DNA of 64,000 nucleotides from Pseudomonas sp. PDM05 (GCF_014851685.1 NZ_JACVAC010000013.1:109209-173208); one strand, 5' to 3'. Positions 53,421 to 62,730 are shown, counted from the first letter of the stretch. A program made the numbers and translations. The notes: generated by a model not told the origin, from the letters alone.

Positions 53421-54490
53421 CCAACCGGGCGGTCAACAGCATCGTGTTCTTGCTGCTGGACCAGTTCACGCTGATCTCGCTGGCGTCCGCCCTGGAACCG
53501 TTGCGCATGGCCAACCAATTGGCGGGCCAGGAGCTGTACCGCTGGCACACCGCGAGCCTCGACGGCCACCCGGTCTGGGCCAGCGACGGCGTGCCCGTCA
53601 CCCCGGACGGCTCGATTGTCAGCGTGCCGTCCGCCGACAGCGTGATCGTGTGCGGCGGCATTGGTATCCAGGGCACCGTGACCGGCGAACTGCTCAAATG
53701 GCTGCGCGGCCAGGCACGCTATTCCAAGCGCCTGGGCGGCATTTGCACCGGCAGTTGGGTGCTGGCGCGGGCGGGCTTGCTCGATGGGCACGAATGCAGC
53801 GTGCACTGGGAATGGTTGGCGGCCATGCAGGAAGCGTTTCCACGGGTGAGCGTCAGTTCCAGCCTGTTCACCCTCGACCGTGAGCGTCTCACCAGCTCGG
53901 GGGGGACGGCCCCCCTGGACATGATGTTGCACCTGATCGGCCGCGATCACGGGCATGAGTTGTCGGCGGCGATTTCGGACATGTTCGTGTACGAACGCAT
54001 CCGCAACGAGCAGGACCACCAGCGCGTGCCACTCAAGCACATGCTCGGCACCCAGCAACCGAAGTTGCAGGAAATTGTCGCGCTGATGGAAGCCAACCTC
54101 GAAGAGCCGATCAACCTCGATGAACTGGCCGCCTACGTCGCGCTGTCGCGTCGCCAGCTTGAGCGGATGTTCCAGAAGTACCTGCATTGTTCGCCGTCGC
54201 GCTATTACCTGCGGCTGCGGCTGATCCGTGCGCGGCAGTTGCTCAAGCAGACGCCCATTTCCATTGTCGAGTTGGCGGTGCTCTGTGGCTTTGTGTCCAC
54301 CCCGCACTTCTCCAAATGCTACCGCGAGTACTTTGGCGTGCCGCCCAGTGATGAGCGCTCGGTCACCGACGGTGAGCGCTCGCAGGTGTTGAAACCGATG
54401 ATTCAACTGCGCCCCGCACCGGCACCGATGAATGTGTTGGAGCAGGCGCGAGGGGAGTCGACGTTTGCCAGTGTCAAAAATCTGAAGTGA
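53417..54490 (+). CDS. GlxA-type AraC-family regulator
   Basis: The protein has 357 residues from the ATG at 53417; the frame is open upstream but overlaps the permease. The N-terminal DJ-1/PfpI-like domain (about 5-190) has the nucleophile-elbow segment GGICTGSWVLARAGLLDG. The C-terminal AraC domain has both HTH motifs (NLDELAAYVALSRRQLERMF and SIVELAVLCGFVSTPHFSKC). It is co-transcribed with the permease and precedes the 4-HPA hydroxylase gene, so control of this locus is likely. The effector is unknown. Confidence 0.88.
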   Translation: MTNRAVNSIVFLLLDQFTLISLASALEPLRMANQLAGQELYRWHTASLDGHPVWASDGVPVTPDGSIVSVPSADSVIVCGGIGIQGTVTGELLKWLRGQARYSKRLGGICTGSWVLARAGLLDGHECSVHWEWLAAMQEAFPRVSVSSSLFTLDRERLTSSGGTAPLDMMLHLIGRDHGHELSAAISDMFVYERIRNEQDHQRVPLKHMLGTQQPKLQEIVALMEANLEEPINLDELAAYVALSRRQLERMFQKYLHCSPSRYYLRLRLIRARQLLKQTPISIVELAVLCGFVSTPHFSKCYREYFGVPPSDERSVTDGERSQVLKPMIQLRPAPAPMNVLEQARGESTFASVKNLK

Positions 54491-54608
54491 CGCCGATGCT
54501 GGCGTAGCGGGCCTATGAAAAGTGCAACAGTCCCCGCGAAACGTCCATTTCGCCCCACGCCCGCGCTCGCAATACTGGCCACCAACTCCAATAAAAACAG
54601 GTGTCCCG

Positions 54609-55778
54609 ATGCAACCCTCCAACTCCCTGCTGGAAGACCTCAAGGCGATCCTGCCGAGCATTGCCGCGAATGCCGCCCAGGCCGAAACCGAACGGAAAGT
54701 GCCAGCGGCCAATATCGCCTTGCTTAAAAGCCTTGGCCTGCACCGTGCGTTTCAACCCAAGGCCTACGGTGGCCTGGAAATGTCATTGCCGGCGTTCTGC
54801 GACTGCATTGCGCTGTTGGCCGGCGCGTGTGCGAGCACGGCGTGGGCGATGAGTCTGCTGTGCACCCATAGTCATCAACTGGCGATGTTTTCCAAGCAGT
54901 TGCAGGACGAACTGTGGCGGGAGAACCCCGATGCGACGGCCAGCAGCAGTATTGCACCGTTCGGCCAGGTCGAGGAGGTCGACGGTGGTGTGCTCTTCAG
55001 TGGGCAGATGGGCTGGAGCAGCGGCAGTGATCACGCCGAGTGGGCGATCCTGGGCTGTCGCCGACACAACCCTGAGGGTGGCCAGGATTATTGCTTTGCG
55101 GTGTTGCCGCGCAGTGATTACCGGATCCTCGACGACTGGTTTGCCGTGGGCATGCGCGGCAGCGGCACCAAGACCTTGAGTGTCGATAAGGTGTTTGTGC
55201 CCAACTACCGCATCCAGAAAGCCAAGGACATGATGGAAGGCAAATCCGCCGGGTTTGGCTTGTACCCCGACAGCGAGATTTACTTCACACCCTATCGGCC
55301 GTATTTCGCCAGTGGTTTCTCGACGGTGAGCCTTGGCGTTGCCGAGCGGATGCTCGAAGCCTTTCGCGACAAGACGCGCCACCGCGTGCGCGCCTACACC
55401 GGCGCCCAGGTCGGCGCGGCCACCCCGGCGCTGATGCGCCTGGCCGAGTCGACCCACCAGGTCGCCGCCGCCCGCGCATTCCTGGAAAAAACCTGGCAGG
55501 AACACGCCGAGCATGGCGCCCGCCATGTGTACCCGTCGAAACAAACCCTGGCGTTCTGGCGCACCAACCAGGCGTACGCCGTGAAGATGTGCATCCAGGC
55601 CGTGGACCGCTTGTTTGAAGCCGCCGGCGGCGGGGCGTGGATGGAGAGCAACGAGCTGCAACGGTTGTGGCGCGACGCCCATATGACCGGGGCGCATGCC
55701 TACACCGACTACGACGTGTGCGCGCAGATTCTCGGGCGCGAGCTGATGGGGCTTGAGCCCGATCCCACGATGGTCTGA
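54609..55778 (+). CDS. Acyl-CoA-dehydrogenase-like flavin monooxygenase, probable 4-hydroxyphenylacetate 3-hydroxylase
   Basis: The protein has 389 residues from ATG 54609. It has the acyl-CoA dehydrogenase fold (N-terminal helical domain, the middle beta segment WFAVGMRGSGTKTLSVDKVFVP, C-terminal four-helix domain) and resembles the C2 oxygenase of Acinetobacter 4-HPA hydroxylase rather than the HpaB type. It uses reduced flavin from a separate reductase and O2 to make homoprotocatechuate. The flavin reductase gene 59 bases downstream and the homoprotocatechuate pathway opposite support this. A different aromatic substrate is possible. Confidence 0.75.
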   Translation: MQPSNSLLEDLKAILPSIAANAAQAETERKVPAANIALLKSLGLHRAFQPKAYGGLEMSLPAFCDCIALLAGACASTAWAMSLLCTHSHQLAMFSKQLQDELWRENPDATASSSIAPFGQVEEVDGGVLFSGQMGWSSGSDHAEWAILGCRRHNPEGGQDYCFAVLPRSDYRILDDWFAVGMRGSGTKTLSVDKVFVPNYRIQKAKDMMEGKSAGFGLYPDSEIYFTPYRPYFASGFSTVSLGVAERMLEAFRDKTRHRVRAYTGAQVGAATPALMRLAESTHQVAAARAFLEKTWQEHAEHGARHVYPSKQTLAFWRTNQAYAVKMCIQAVDRLFEAAGGGAWMESNELQRLWRDAHMTGAHAYTDYDVCAQILGRELMGLEPDPTMV

Positions 55779-55837
55779 GCCGGCTTTCAACCCTAATAAT
55801 CAGCGCTGCAGCCCGGCTGCGGCGCGAGGAGTCTTGC

Positions 55838-56347
55838 ATGTCTATTGAATTCGATTCACGCGCCTTTCGCCGTGCCCTGGGCAACTTTGCCACGGGTGTC
55901 ACGGTGGTCACCGCCGCGACTGAGAACGGCCAGCAGGTCGGGGTCACGGCCAACAGTTTCAACTCGGTATCGCTGGACCCGCCGCTGGTGTTGTGGAGTA
56001 TCGACAAACGTTCCAGCAGCCACGCGGTGTTCGAGCAGGCGAGCCATTTTGCGGTGAACATCCTGGCGGCCAACCAGATCGACCTGTCGAACAATTTTGC
56101 GCGGCCCCGGGAAGACCGGTTTGCCGGGGTTGACCATGAACGCGGTGAAGGAGGGGCGCCGGTGTTCGCCGACTGTGCCGCGCACTTTCATTGTGAGAAG
56201 TACCAGCAGGTGGACGGCGGGGACCACTGGATCATGATCGGCAAGGTCGTGCGCTTCGACGACTTTGGCCGGGCGCCGCTGCTGTATCACCAGGGCGTGT
56301 ATTCGATGGTGTTGCCGCATCCGCAACTGGCGAAGGCGGCCTGTTAG
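55838..56347 (+). CDS. hpaC: Flavin reductase of the two-component monooxygenase
   Basis: A 169-residue flavin reductase-like (FMN-binding split barrel) protein: FATGVTVVTAATENGQQVGV, ANSFNSVSLDPPLVLWSI, and HFAVNILAANQ. It supplies FMNH2 or FADH2 from NAD(P)H to the oxygenase encoded just upstream. It lacks the C-terminal regulatory domain known in the Acinetobacter C1 reductase. AGGAG precedes the ATG. Confidence 0.85.
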   Translation: MSIEFDSRAFRRALGNFATGVTVVTAATENGQQVGVTANSFNSVSLDPPLVLWSIDKRSSSHAVFEQASHFAVNILAANQIDLSNNFARPREDRFAGVDHERGEGGAPVFADCAAHFHCEKYQQVDGGDHWIMIGKVVRFDDFGRAPLLYHQGVYSMVLPHPQLAKAAC

Positions 56348-56369
56348 TCGACACAAATGCTGACTGACC

Positions 56370-57360
56370 CACCGCTATCACAGGCAAGCCAGGTCCCACA
56401 CTTGGATGTGCGCCCAACTCGGCAACCGAGGACGCCGCCAATCCCCTGTGGGAGCGGGCTTGCCCGCGAAGGCGGCGTGTCAGTCAATACAAATGTTGAC
56501 TGACCCACCGCTATCGCAGGCAAGCCAGCTCCCACAGTTGGACGTGCGCCAAACTCGGCAAACCAGGACACCGCCAATCCCCTGTGGGAGCGGGCTTGCC
56601 CGCGAAGGCGGCGTGTCAGCCGACACAAATGCTGGCTGACCCACCACTATCGCAGGCAAGCCAGCTCCCACACTTGGATGTGCACCAACCCCCTGTGGGA
56701 GCGGGCTTGCCCGCGAAGGCGGCGTGTCAGTCAATACAAATGCTGATTGACCCACCGCTATCGCAGGCAAGCCAGCTCCCACAGTTGGACGTGCGCCAAA
56801 CTCGGCAACCGAGGACACCACCAATCCCCTGTGGGAGCGGGCTTGCCCGCGAAGGCGGCGTGTCAGTCGACACAAATGCTGGCTGACCCACCGCTATCGC
56901 AGGCAAGCCAGCTCCCACACTTGGATGTGCACCCAACTCGGCAAACGAGGACACCACCGATCCCCTGTGGGAGCGGGCTTGCCCGCGAAGGCGGCGTGTC
57001 AGTCGACACAAATGCTGGCTGACCCACCACTATCGCAGGCAAGCCAGCTCCCACACTTGGACGTGCGCCCAACTCGGCAAACGAGGACACCACCAATCCC
57101 CTGTGGGAGCGGGCTTGCCCGCGAAGGCGGCCTGTTAGTCGACACAAATGCTGGCTGACCCACCGCTATCGCAGGCAAGCCAGCTCCCACACTTGGATGT
57201 GCGCCCAACTCGGCAACCGAGGACACCGCCGACCCCCTGTGGGAGCGGGCTTGCCCGCGAAGGCGGCGTGTCAATCAATACAAATGCTGGCTGACCCACC
57301 ACTATCACAGGCAATCCAGCTCCCACACTTGGATGTGTGCCAGGCTCGGGAACCGAGGAC
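56370..57360. repeat. Tandem REPIN array, period 136
   Basis: Seven copies of a REP core TGTGGGAGCGGGCTTGCCCG start at 56448, 56583, 56694, 56830, 56966, 57102 and 57238; spacing is 135 or 136 except one shortened 111-base unit. Each unit also holds an opposite REP (the CTATCGCAGGCAAGCCAGCT form) and a spacer with the conserved words TTGGATGTGCGCCCAACTCGG-like and GAGGACACCGCC-like. The array fills the space between the convergent ends of hpaC and hpaI. The open frames that run through it follow the repeat and are not genes. Confidence 0.95.
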
Positions 57361-57384
57361 ACCGCCGATCCCTGTGTTCTGGGA

Positions 57385-58182
57385 TCAATACACCCCACCT
57401 GCTGCGGGTCCAGGGGGTTCAATTTGCTTGAAGCGACCCGCTAGGGTTTGCAGCCCGCGCATCAATACGGTGGTATCCACGCCGACGGCGACAAAAGTAG
57501 CGCCCAATTCCAGGTAGCGGCGCGCCAGTTTTTCATCGGCACTCAGAATGCCAACCGCCTTGCCTGCTTTGCACACCCGCGCAATCGCTTCTTCGATCGC
57601 CGCTTGTACGTCCGGGTGGCCAGGGTTGCCCCGATGGCCCATGGCTGCCGACAAGTCCGCTGGGCCGATGAACACGCCGTCTACGCCGTCGACCGCGGCG
57701 ATGGCATCGAGGTTGGCCAGGCCCTCGGTGTTTTCGATCTGCACCAGCAGGCACATTTCTGCGTCGGCCTTGTCCAGATAATCCGGCACGCTGTTCCAGC
57801 GCGACGCCCGCGCCAACGCGCTGCCGACGCCCCGAATACCGTGGGGCGGGTAGGTGATGGCGCGCACCAGCTCGCGCGCCTGGGCGGCGCTTTCGACCAT
57901 TGGCACCAGCAGGGTCTGCACACCAATATCCAGCACTTGTTTGATCAACGCCGTGTCGCCCTGCACCGGGCGGATGATCGGCTGCGACGGGTAGGGCGCA
58001 ATTGCCTGCAACTGGCCGAGCAGGCTGCGCAGGTCGTTGGGCGCGTGTTCGCCGTCGATCAGCAGCCAGTCGAACCCGGCGTTGGCGGCCAGTTCCGCGC
58101 AATACGCATCCGCCAGGCCCAGCCACAGGCCGATCTGCGGCTCACCCGCCTTGAGGCGGGCCTTGAACGTGTTTTTCAGCAT
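57385..58182 (-). CDS. hpaI: 4-hydroxy-2-oxo-heptane-1,7-dioate aldolase
   Basis: The protein has 265 residues from the ATG at 58182 (GAGG eight bases upstream). HpcH/HpaI class II aldolase: GLWLGLADAYCAELAANAGF, DWLLIDGEHAPND with the catalytic His, PIIRPVQGD, QIENTEGLANLDAIAAVDGV and FIGPADLSAAMG (metal ligands). It splits 4-hydroxy-2-oxoheptanedioate into pyruvate and succinate semialdehyde, the last step of the pathway. Its stop abuts the REPIN array. Confidence 0.95.
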   Translation of the reverse strand: MLKNTFKARLKAGEPQIGLWLGLADAYCAELAANAGFDWLLIDGEHAPNDLRSLLGQLQAIAPYPSQPIIRPVQGDTALIKQVLDIGVQTLLVPMVESAAQARELVRAITYPPHGIRGVGSALARASRWNSVPDYLDKADAEMCLLVQIENTEGLANLDAIAAVDGVDGVFIGPADLSAAMGHRGNPGHPDVQAAIEEAIARVCKAGKAVGILSADEKLARRYLELGATFVAVGVDTTVLMRGLQTLAGRFKQIEPPGPAAGGVY

Positions 58183-58192
58183 CACTACACCC

Positions 58193-58996
58193 TCAGACAA
58201 AGCGGCAGGCAATGCTGCCCAGTTGGTCGTAGTCGACATGGAAGGTGTCGCCCGGACTGGCCGTCACCGGCCGCGTGAACGAGCCGCCGAGGATGATCTG
58301 CCCCGGTTCCAGGCTCACGTCGTAGGCCGCGAGCTTGTTGGCCAGCCATGCCACGCCCTTGGCCGGGTGATTGAGTACGGCGGCGCTGACCCCGGATTCC
58401 TCGATCACGCCGTTGCGGTACAGCACCGCCGGAATCCGCCGCAGGTCCACGTCGGTGGGGCGTACCGGGCGGCCGCCCATCACCACGCCGGCGTTGGCGG
58501 CGTTATCGGAAATGGTGTCGAACACCTTGCGGGTGGCGCCGGTCTGCGGATCGACCTGCTGGATGCGCGCGTCGATGATTTCCAGCGCCGGGATCACCCA
58601 TTCGGTGGCGTCGAGTACTTCGAATACCGTGACGTTCGGGCCCTTGAGGGGTTTGCCGAGGATGAACGCCAGCTCGACTTCCACCCGCGGCACGATAAAG
58701 CGTTCGAAAGGGATGTCGGTGCCTTCGTCGAAGAGCATGTCGTCGAGCAGGGCGCCGAAGTCGGGTTCGGTGATGTTCGACGAGACCTGCATGGCGCGGG
58801 AGGTCAGGCCGATCTTGTGGCCGACCAGCTTGCGCCCGTCCCTGATCTTGCGTGCTACCCATGCGCGTTGGATGGCGTAGGCGTCGTCGAGGGTGATGTC
58901 GGGGTAGCTGAGGGAAAACTGCGCGACTTGCTGGCGCGTGCGTTCGGCCGTGTCGAGGCGCTCGGCCGCCAGTTGGATCAAGGTTGAATCGAGCAT
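58193..58996 (-). CDS. hpaH: 2-oxo-hept-4-ene-1,7-dioate hydratase
   Basis: A 267-residue enzyme of the fumarylacetoacetase-like hydratase family (HpaH/MhpD): YAIQRAWVARKIRDGRKLVG, HKIGLTSRAMQ, EVELAFILGKPLKGP and VLNHPAKGVAWLANKLAAYD. It adds water to 2-oxohept-4-enedioate to give the aldolase substrate. The order and spacing in the operon (hpaF before, hpaI after) agree. Confidence 0.95.
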   Translation of the reverse strand: MLDSTLIQLAAERLDTAERTRQQVAQFSLSYPDITLDDAYAIQRAWVARKIRDGRKLVGHKIGLTSRAMQVSSNITEPDFGALLDDMLFDEGTDIPFERFIVPRVEVELAFILGKPLKGPNVTVFEVLDATEWVIPALEIIDARIQQVDPQTGATRKVFDTISDNAANAGVVMGGRPVRPTDVDLRRIPAVLYRNGVIEESGVSAAVLNHPAKGVAWLANKLAAYDVSLEPGQIILGGSFTRPVTASPGDTFHVDYDQLGSIACRFV

Positions 58997-59021
58997 GACG
59001 GGTCTCTCTGCAAAAAAGGAT

Positions 59022-59426
59022 TCAGCGGTTGAACAGCGGGTGCAGGCTGCTGTGTTTGCCGTCGTAGACCTGGCCCAGGCTTTCGTCGATCTGCAGGGTG
59101 ATGCCGATCGGTCGCTGCAGCAGCAGGTGGCCCAGGTGTGCGTTCAACACCGCCAGCAATTGGTCACCGACCTGTTGGTGCACCGCTGCGCTGCGCCCGG
59201 CGCCCATGCGCAGGTTGGCGTAGAGAAAGCCGTAGTCGCCGTTGCCGTCGGCCACGGCGCTGTGGGCGGCGGGGTAGGCCAGCACGCGGGTGCCGCCCTT
59301 GGGGAAGACCGCTTTGCCGCTTGCGTCGTGTTGCTCGAGCATGGTGTCGGCAAGTGCCCGGCACAGGCCCGGGATGTCGGCGCAGGGCTCCAGGTCGGCG
59401 GTGTAGAGCAGGACTAAGTGGGGCAT
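59022..59426 (-). CDS. hpaF: 5-carboxymethyl-2-hydroxymuconate delta-isomerase
   Basis: A 134-residue member of the tautomerase superfamily, CHMI group: MPHLVLLYTADLEPCADIPG with the N-terminal Pro after Met as catalytic base. It isomerises 5-carboxymethyl-2-hydroxymuconate to its 2-oxo form. Short spacers to hpaD and hpaH indicate one operon. Confidence 0.93.
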   Translation of the reverse strand: MPHLVLLYTADLEPCADIPGLCRALADTMLEQHDASGKAVFPKGGTRVLAYPAAHSAVADGNGDYGFLYANLRMGAGRSAAVHQQVGDQLLAVLNAHLGHLLLQRPIGITLQIDESLGQVYDGKHSSLHPLFNR

Positions 59427-59440
59427 GTCAGGTCTCTCTG

Positions 59441-60364
59441 TCAGAGGCGGCTGGTGGAGGCCACGGCAGTGGGGTTGGACGCGCTGGCCGGCGGCGTGGC
59501 CGAGCCGTCCTGTGGCGTCACCGGGAAAATCGCGTTGATCTGGCCGGTACCGGAGGCGGCGAAGTAAGGCGTCAGTACTTCGACTTTGGCGTCGTAGTTC
59601 GACCAGCCCATGGCCCCCAACAGCATCGCGGTGTCATGCATGAAACCTTCGCCGTGCCCCTTGGCCGCGTACTCCGGGAGCATGCCGCAGAACTCCGGCC
59701 ACTCGGCGTCCTGCCACATCTGCACCACACGCTGGTCGAGGGTTTCGAGGAACGGGCTCCAGATCCGGGTGGCGAATTCCGGGGCCTGGCCGTTCTGGGC
59801 AAAACGGTGTGACAGTGAACCGCTGGCAAGGAACGCCACGGTACCGTCGTAGTGCTCTTGCACCGCCTTGCGCATGGCCCAGCCGAGGCGGGCGCTGTCG
59901 TTGAGGTAGTGCGAGGTGCACAGCGCCGACACCGAGATCACCTTGAAATGCTGGTCTTCGTTCATGTAGCGCATCGGCACCAGCGTGCCGTATTCCGGTG
60001 CCAGGGTGGTGGCGTGGTGGGCCATGGTTTCCACGCCAAGGCGGTTGCATTCATCGGCGAGGATTTTGCCCAGCTCCGGGTTGCCGGGGAACTCGTACTC
60101 CATGTTGCTGATGAAGTGCGGCAGTTCGTTGCTGGTGTACAGGCCCTTGAAATGCGGCCCGCAATTGATGTGGTAGTTGGCGTTGACCAGCCAGTGGGTG
60201 TCGAACACCACCAGCGTATCGACTCCCAGTTCCCGGCAGCGTCGGCCGATTTCGCGATGCCCGTCGATGGCGGCCTGGCGAAAGCCCTGGCGTGGGCCGG
60301 GCAGTTCCGACAGGTACATCGACGGCACGTGAGTGATCTTGGCGGCTAGAGCAAGCTTGCCCAT
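59441..60364 (-). CDS. hpaD: 3,4-dihydroxyphenylacetate 2,3-dioxygenase
   Basis: 307 residues. LigB-type class III extradiol ring-cleavage dioxygenase: THVPSMYLSELPGPRQGFRQ with a metal His, FDTHWLVNANYHI, LASGSLSHRFAQNG and GHGEGFMHDTAMLLGAMGW. It opens homoprotocatechuate to 5-carboxymethyl-2-hydroxymuconate semialdehyde. A Ser/Thr/Pro/Ala-rich tail of about 25 residues extends beyond the usual end (E. coli HpaD is about 283). Confidence 0.95.
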   Translation of the reverse strand: MGKLALAAKITHVPSMYLSELPGPRQGFRQAAIDGHREIGRRCRELGVDTLVVFDTHWLVNANYHINCGPHFKGLYTSNELPHFISNMEYEFPGNPELGKILADECNRLGVETMAHHATTLAPEYGTLVPMRYMNEDQHFKVISVSALCTSHYLNDSARLGWAMRKAVQEHYDGTVAFLASGSLSHRFAQNGQAPEFATRIWSPFLETLDQRVVQMWQDAEWPEFCGMLPEYAAKGHGEGFMHDTAMLLGAMGWSNYDAKVEVLTPYFAASGTGQINAIFPVTPQDGSATPPASASNPTAVASTSRL

Positions 60365-60380
60365 GACGGTTCTCCTGGCG

Positions 60381-60396
60381 GGGCCCTCGAGGGCCC
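60381..60396 (-). promoter_or_regulatory. Intercistronic palindrome between hpaE and hpaD
   Basis: GGGCCCTCGAGGGCCC is a 16-bp perfect palindrome that would fold as a 6-bp hairpin with a TCGA loop in the mRNA, just upstream of the hpaD ribosome binding site (AGGAGA). It could mark an RNA-processing or stability point in the 118-base gap, the longest in the operon. Confidence 0.4.
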
Positions 60397-60482
60397 GGAT
60401 TCTTGTGATTGGTCTGCGCGAAGGTAGCCGGTGACCCTTGCCGTTTTATAAACCCGGCAGGCTCACGATAGCGAGTCGATCC

Positions 60483-61943
60483 TCACACCCCCCAGCGCGG
60501 AATGTGATGGCTGCCCATGGAGATGCAGATGTTCTTGGCTTCGGTAAACACCTCGAAGCTGTACTCGCCGCCTTCACGCCCGGTGCCCGAACCCTTGACG
60601 CCGCCGAACGGCTGGCGCAAATCGCGCACGTTCTGGCTGTTGATGAACACCATGCCGGCTTCGATGCCGTAGGCCAGGCGATGGGCCTTGCCGATGTCCT
60701 GGGTCCAGATGTAGGAGGCCAGGCCGTACTCGGTGTCGTTGGCCAGGCGCAGGGCTTCGGCCTCGTCCTTGAACTTGATCAGGCACACCACCGGGCCGAA
60801 GATTTCTTCCTGGGCGATGCGCATGCGGTTGTCCACGTCGGCAAACACGGTGGGCTGGATGAACTGGCCCTTGGACAAGTGCGCCGGCAGATTGGCCGGG
60901 CGTTCCAGGCCGCCGGCCAGCAGGTTGGCGCCTTCTTCGATGCCGATCTTGATATAGCCGGTGACCTTGTCGTAATGGGCCTGGGTGATCATCGAGCCGA
61001 CCTGGGTCTTCGGGTCTTGCGGGTCGCCGACGATCAAGCGCTTGGCGCGTGCGGCGAACTCGGCGACGAAGCTGTCGTAGACGGTTTCCTGGATAAAGAT
61101 GCGGCTGCCGGCGGTGCAGCGTTCACCGTTCAGCGAGAAGATAGTGAACAGCGCTGCGTCCAAGGCGCGATCAAGGTCGGCATCGTCAAAAACCAGCACC
61201 GGGCTCTTGCCGCCCAGTTCCATCGAGTACTTTTTCAAGCCTGCGGTCTGCATGATCCGCCGCCCGGTGGCAGTGCCGCCGGTGAAGGAAATCGCGCGCA
61301 CATCGGGGTGGCGTACCAACGCATCGCCGGCCGTTGCGCCGTAACCCTGAACGACGTTGAGCACGCCGGGCGGGATGCCGGCTTCCAGTGCCAGGCGCCC
61401 GAGTTCATTGGCGGTCAGCGGCGACAGTTCGCTCATCTTCAGCACCGCCGTGTTACCCAGGGCCAGCGCGGGCGCGGTCTTCCAGGTGGCGGTCATGAAC
61501 GGTACGTTCCACGGCGACACCAGCGCGCAGACTCCCACCGGCTGGCGCAGGGTGTAGTTGAGCATCTGATCGTCGACCGGGTAGCTGTGGCCGTCCATGC
61601 GCGTGCAGACTTCGGCGAAGAAATCGAAGTTATGCGAGGCACGCGGGATCAGCACGTTCCTGGTCTGGTGGATCGGCAGGCCGGTGTCGAGGGTTTCCAG
61701 TTCGGCCAGGTTCGGCACGTTCTGCTCGATCAACTCGCCGAGCTTGCGCATCAGCCGCGCGCGCTCCTTGGCCGGGGTGTTGGCCCACTTGGGGAAGGCC
61801 TGCCTGGCCGCCGCGACGGCCAGGTTGACCTCCTCGGCACCGCCGCTGGCGACTTCACCCAGGGCTTCGCCGGTGGCCGGGTTGTAGTTGGTGAAGGTGT
61901 CGCGGCTCTCGACTTCGCGGCCGTTGATCCAGTGCTTGATCAT
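60483..61943 (-). CDS. hpaE: 5-carboxymethyl-2-hydroxymuconate semialdehyde dehydrogenase
   Basis: The protein has 486 residues from the ATG at 61943; the open frame upstream lies antisense to no gene but has no homology. NAD-dependent aldehyde dehydrogenase: VSPWNVPFMTATWKTAPALA, GTATGRRIM, catalytic Glu in MELGGKSPV, and catalytic Cys in LNGERCTAGSRI. It oxidises the ring-cleavage semialdehyde to 5-carboxymethyl-2-hydroxymuconate. Placed between hpaG2 and hpaD as in other Pseudomonas. Confidence 0.95.
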   Translation of the reverse strand: MIKHWINGREVESRDTFTNYNPATGEALGEVASGGAEEVNLAVAAARQAFPKWANTPAKERARLMRKLGELIEQNVPNLAELETLDTGLPIHQTRNVLIPRASHNFDFFAEVCTRMDGHSYPVDDQMLNYTLRQPVGVCALVSPWNVPFMTATWKTAPALALGNTAVLKMSELSPLTANELGRLALEAGIPPGVLNVVQGYGATAGDALVRHPDVRAISFTGGTATGRRIMQTAGLKKYSMELGGKSPVLVFDDADLDRALDAALFTIFSLNGERCTAGSRIFIQETVYDSFVAEFAARAKRLIVGDPQDPKTQVGSMITQAHYDKVTGYIKIGIEEGANLLAGGLERPANLPAHLSKGQFIQPTVFADVDNRMRIAQEEIFGPVVCLIKFKDEAEALRLANDTEYGLASYIWTQDIGKAHRLAYGIEAGMVFINSQNVRDLRQPFGGVKGSGTGREGGEYSFEVFTEAKNICISMGSHHIPRWGV

Positions 61944-61965
61944 GCTGTGCTCTCTGTTGTTGTGT

Positions 61966-62730
61966 TCAGCCGCGCGCGGCAAAGAATTCGGATTCGCTGA
62001 CGATGCGGTTGACCAGGCGGCCAACGCCTTCGACTTCCACCACCACTTCATCCCCCGGCACCACATCGGCCAGGCCTTCGGGCGTGCCGGTGGCGATCAT
62101 GTCGCCGGGTTGCAGGGTCATGAAGCTGGAGAAGTATTCGATCAGGTAGGGGATGTCGAAGATCATGTCGGCAGTGCTGCCTTGCTGCTTCAACTCGCCA
62201 TTGATCCAGGTGCGCAGGGTCAGTCGCGACGGATCGGGCACGTCGGCGGCGTCGACGATCCACGGGCCGACCGGGGTGGTGCAGTCGCGGTTCTTCACGC
62301 GCAGGTTGGGGCGGTAGTAGTTTTCCAGGTAGTCGCGGATCGCATAGTCGTTGCACACCGTGTAGCCGGCCAAATAGTCCAGCGCGTCCGCCCGCTTGAC
62401 GTTGCGTGCCGGCTTGCCGATCACCGCCACCAACTCGCACTCGTAGTGCATGTACTTGACGTTGTCGGGGCGCCAGGTCACTTGGTTGTGGCCGGTGTAA
62501 GTGCCCGGCGACTTGATGAATGCCAGCGGTTCGGTGGGCGCGTTGAAGGCCAGTTCGGCGGCATGGTCGGCGTAGTTCAGGCCCAGGGCGAACATGCTGC
62601 CTTCGGCCGGCGGCAGCCATTGCACCTGATGTTCGGCGAGCAGGCGGCCATCGGCGAGGCGCACGGCGTTGTCGGCTTCTACGGTGACGGTGTGGATCTG
62701 GTTCTGATAACGGATGCGTGCGTGTTTCAT
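61966..62730 (-). CDS. hpaG2: HpaG2, C-terminal-type isomerase/decarboxylase subunit
   Basis: The protein has 254 residues from the ATG at 62730. Fumarylacetoacetate hydrolase fold: FALGLNYADHAAEL, MHYECELVAVIGKPARN with metal-binding Glu residues, YTVCNDYAIRDYL, and TGTPEGLADVVPGDEVVVEV. With HpaG1 it decarboxylates 5-oxopent-3-ene-1,2,5-tricarboxylate and isomerises the product. In E. coli the two halves are one fused protein; here they are separate genes 10 bases apart. Confidence 0.93.
   Translation of the reverse strand: MKHARIRYQNQIHTVTVEADNAVRLADGRLLAEHQVQWLPPAEGSMFALGLNYADHAAELAFNAPTEPLAFIKSPGTYTGHNQVTWRPDNVKYMHYECELVAVIGKPARNVKRADALDYLAGYTVCNDYAIRDYLENYYRPNLRVKNRDCTTPVGPWIVDAADVPDPSRLTLRTWINGELKQQGSTADMIFDIPYLIEYFSSFMTLQPGDMIATGTPEGLADVVPGDEVVVEVEGVGRLVNRIVSESEFFAARG

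Noticed and set aside
56406..57274. Chains of 77-100-codon open frames in the repeat array on both strands
   Set aside because: They repeat with the array period (VGAGLPAKAACQS-type text) and are translation of REP DNA.
56370..57360. CRISPR-like regular repeats
   Set aside because: The unit is 136 bases and is repeated as a whole including the intervening sequence; there are no unique spacers and no cas genes. These are REPIN repeats.
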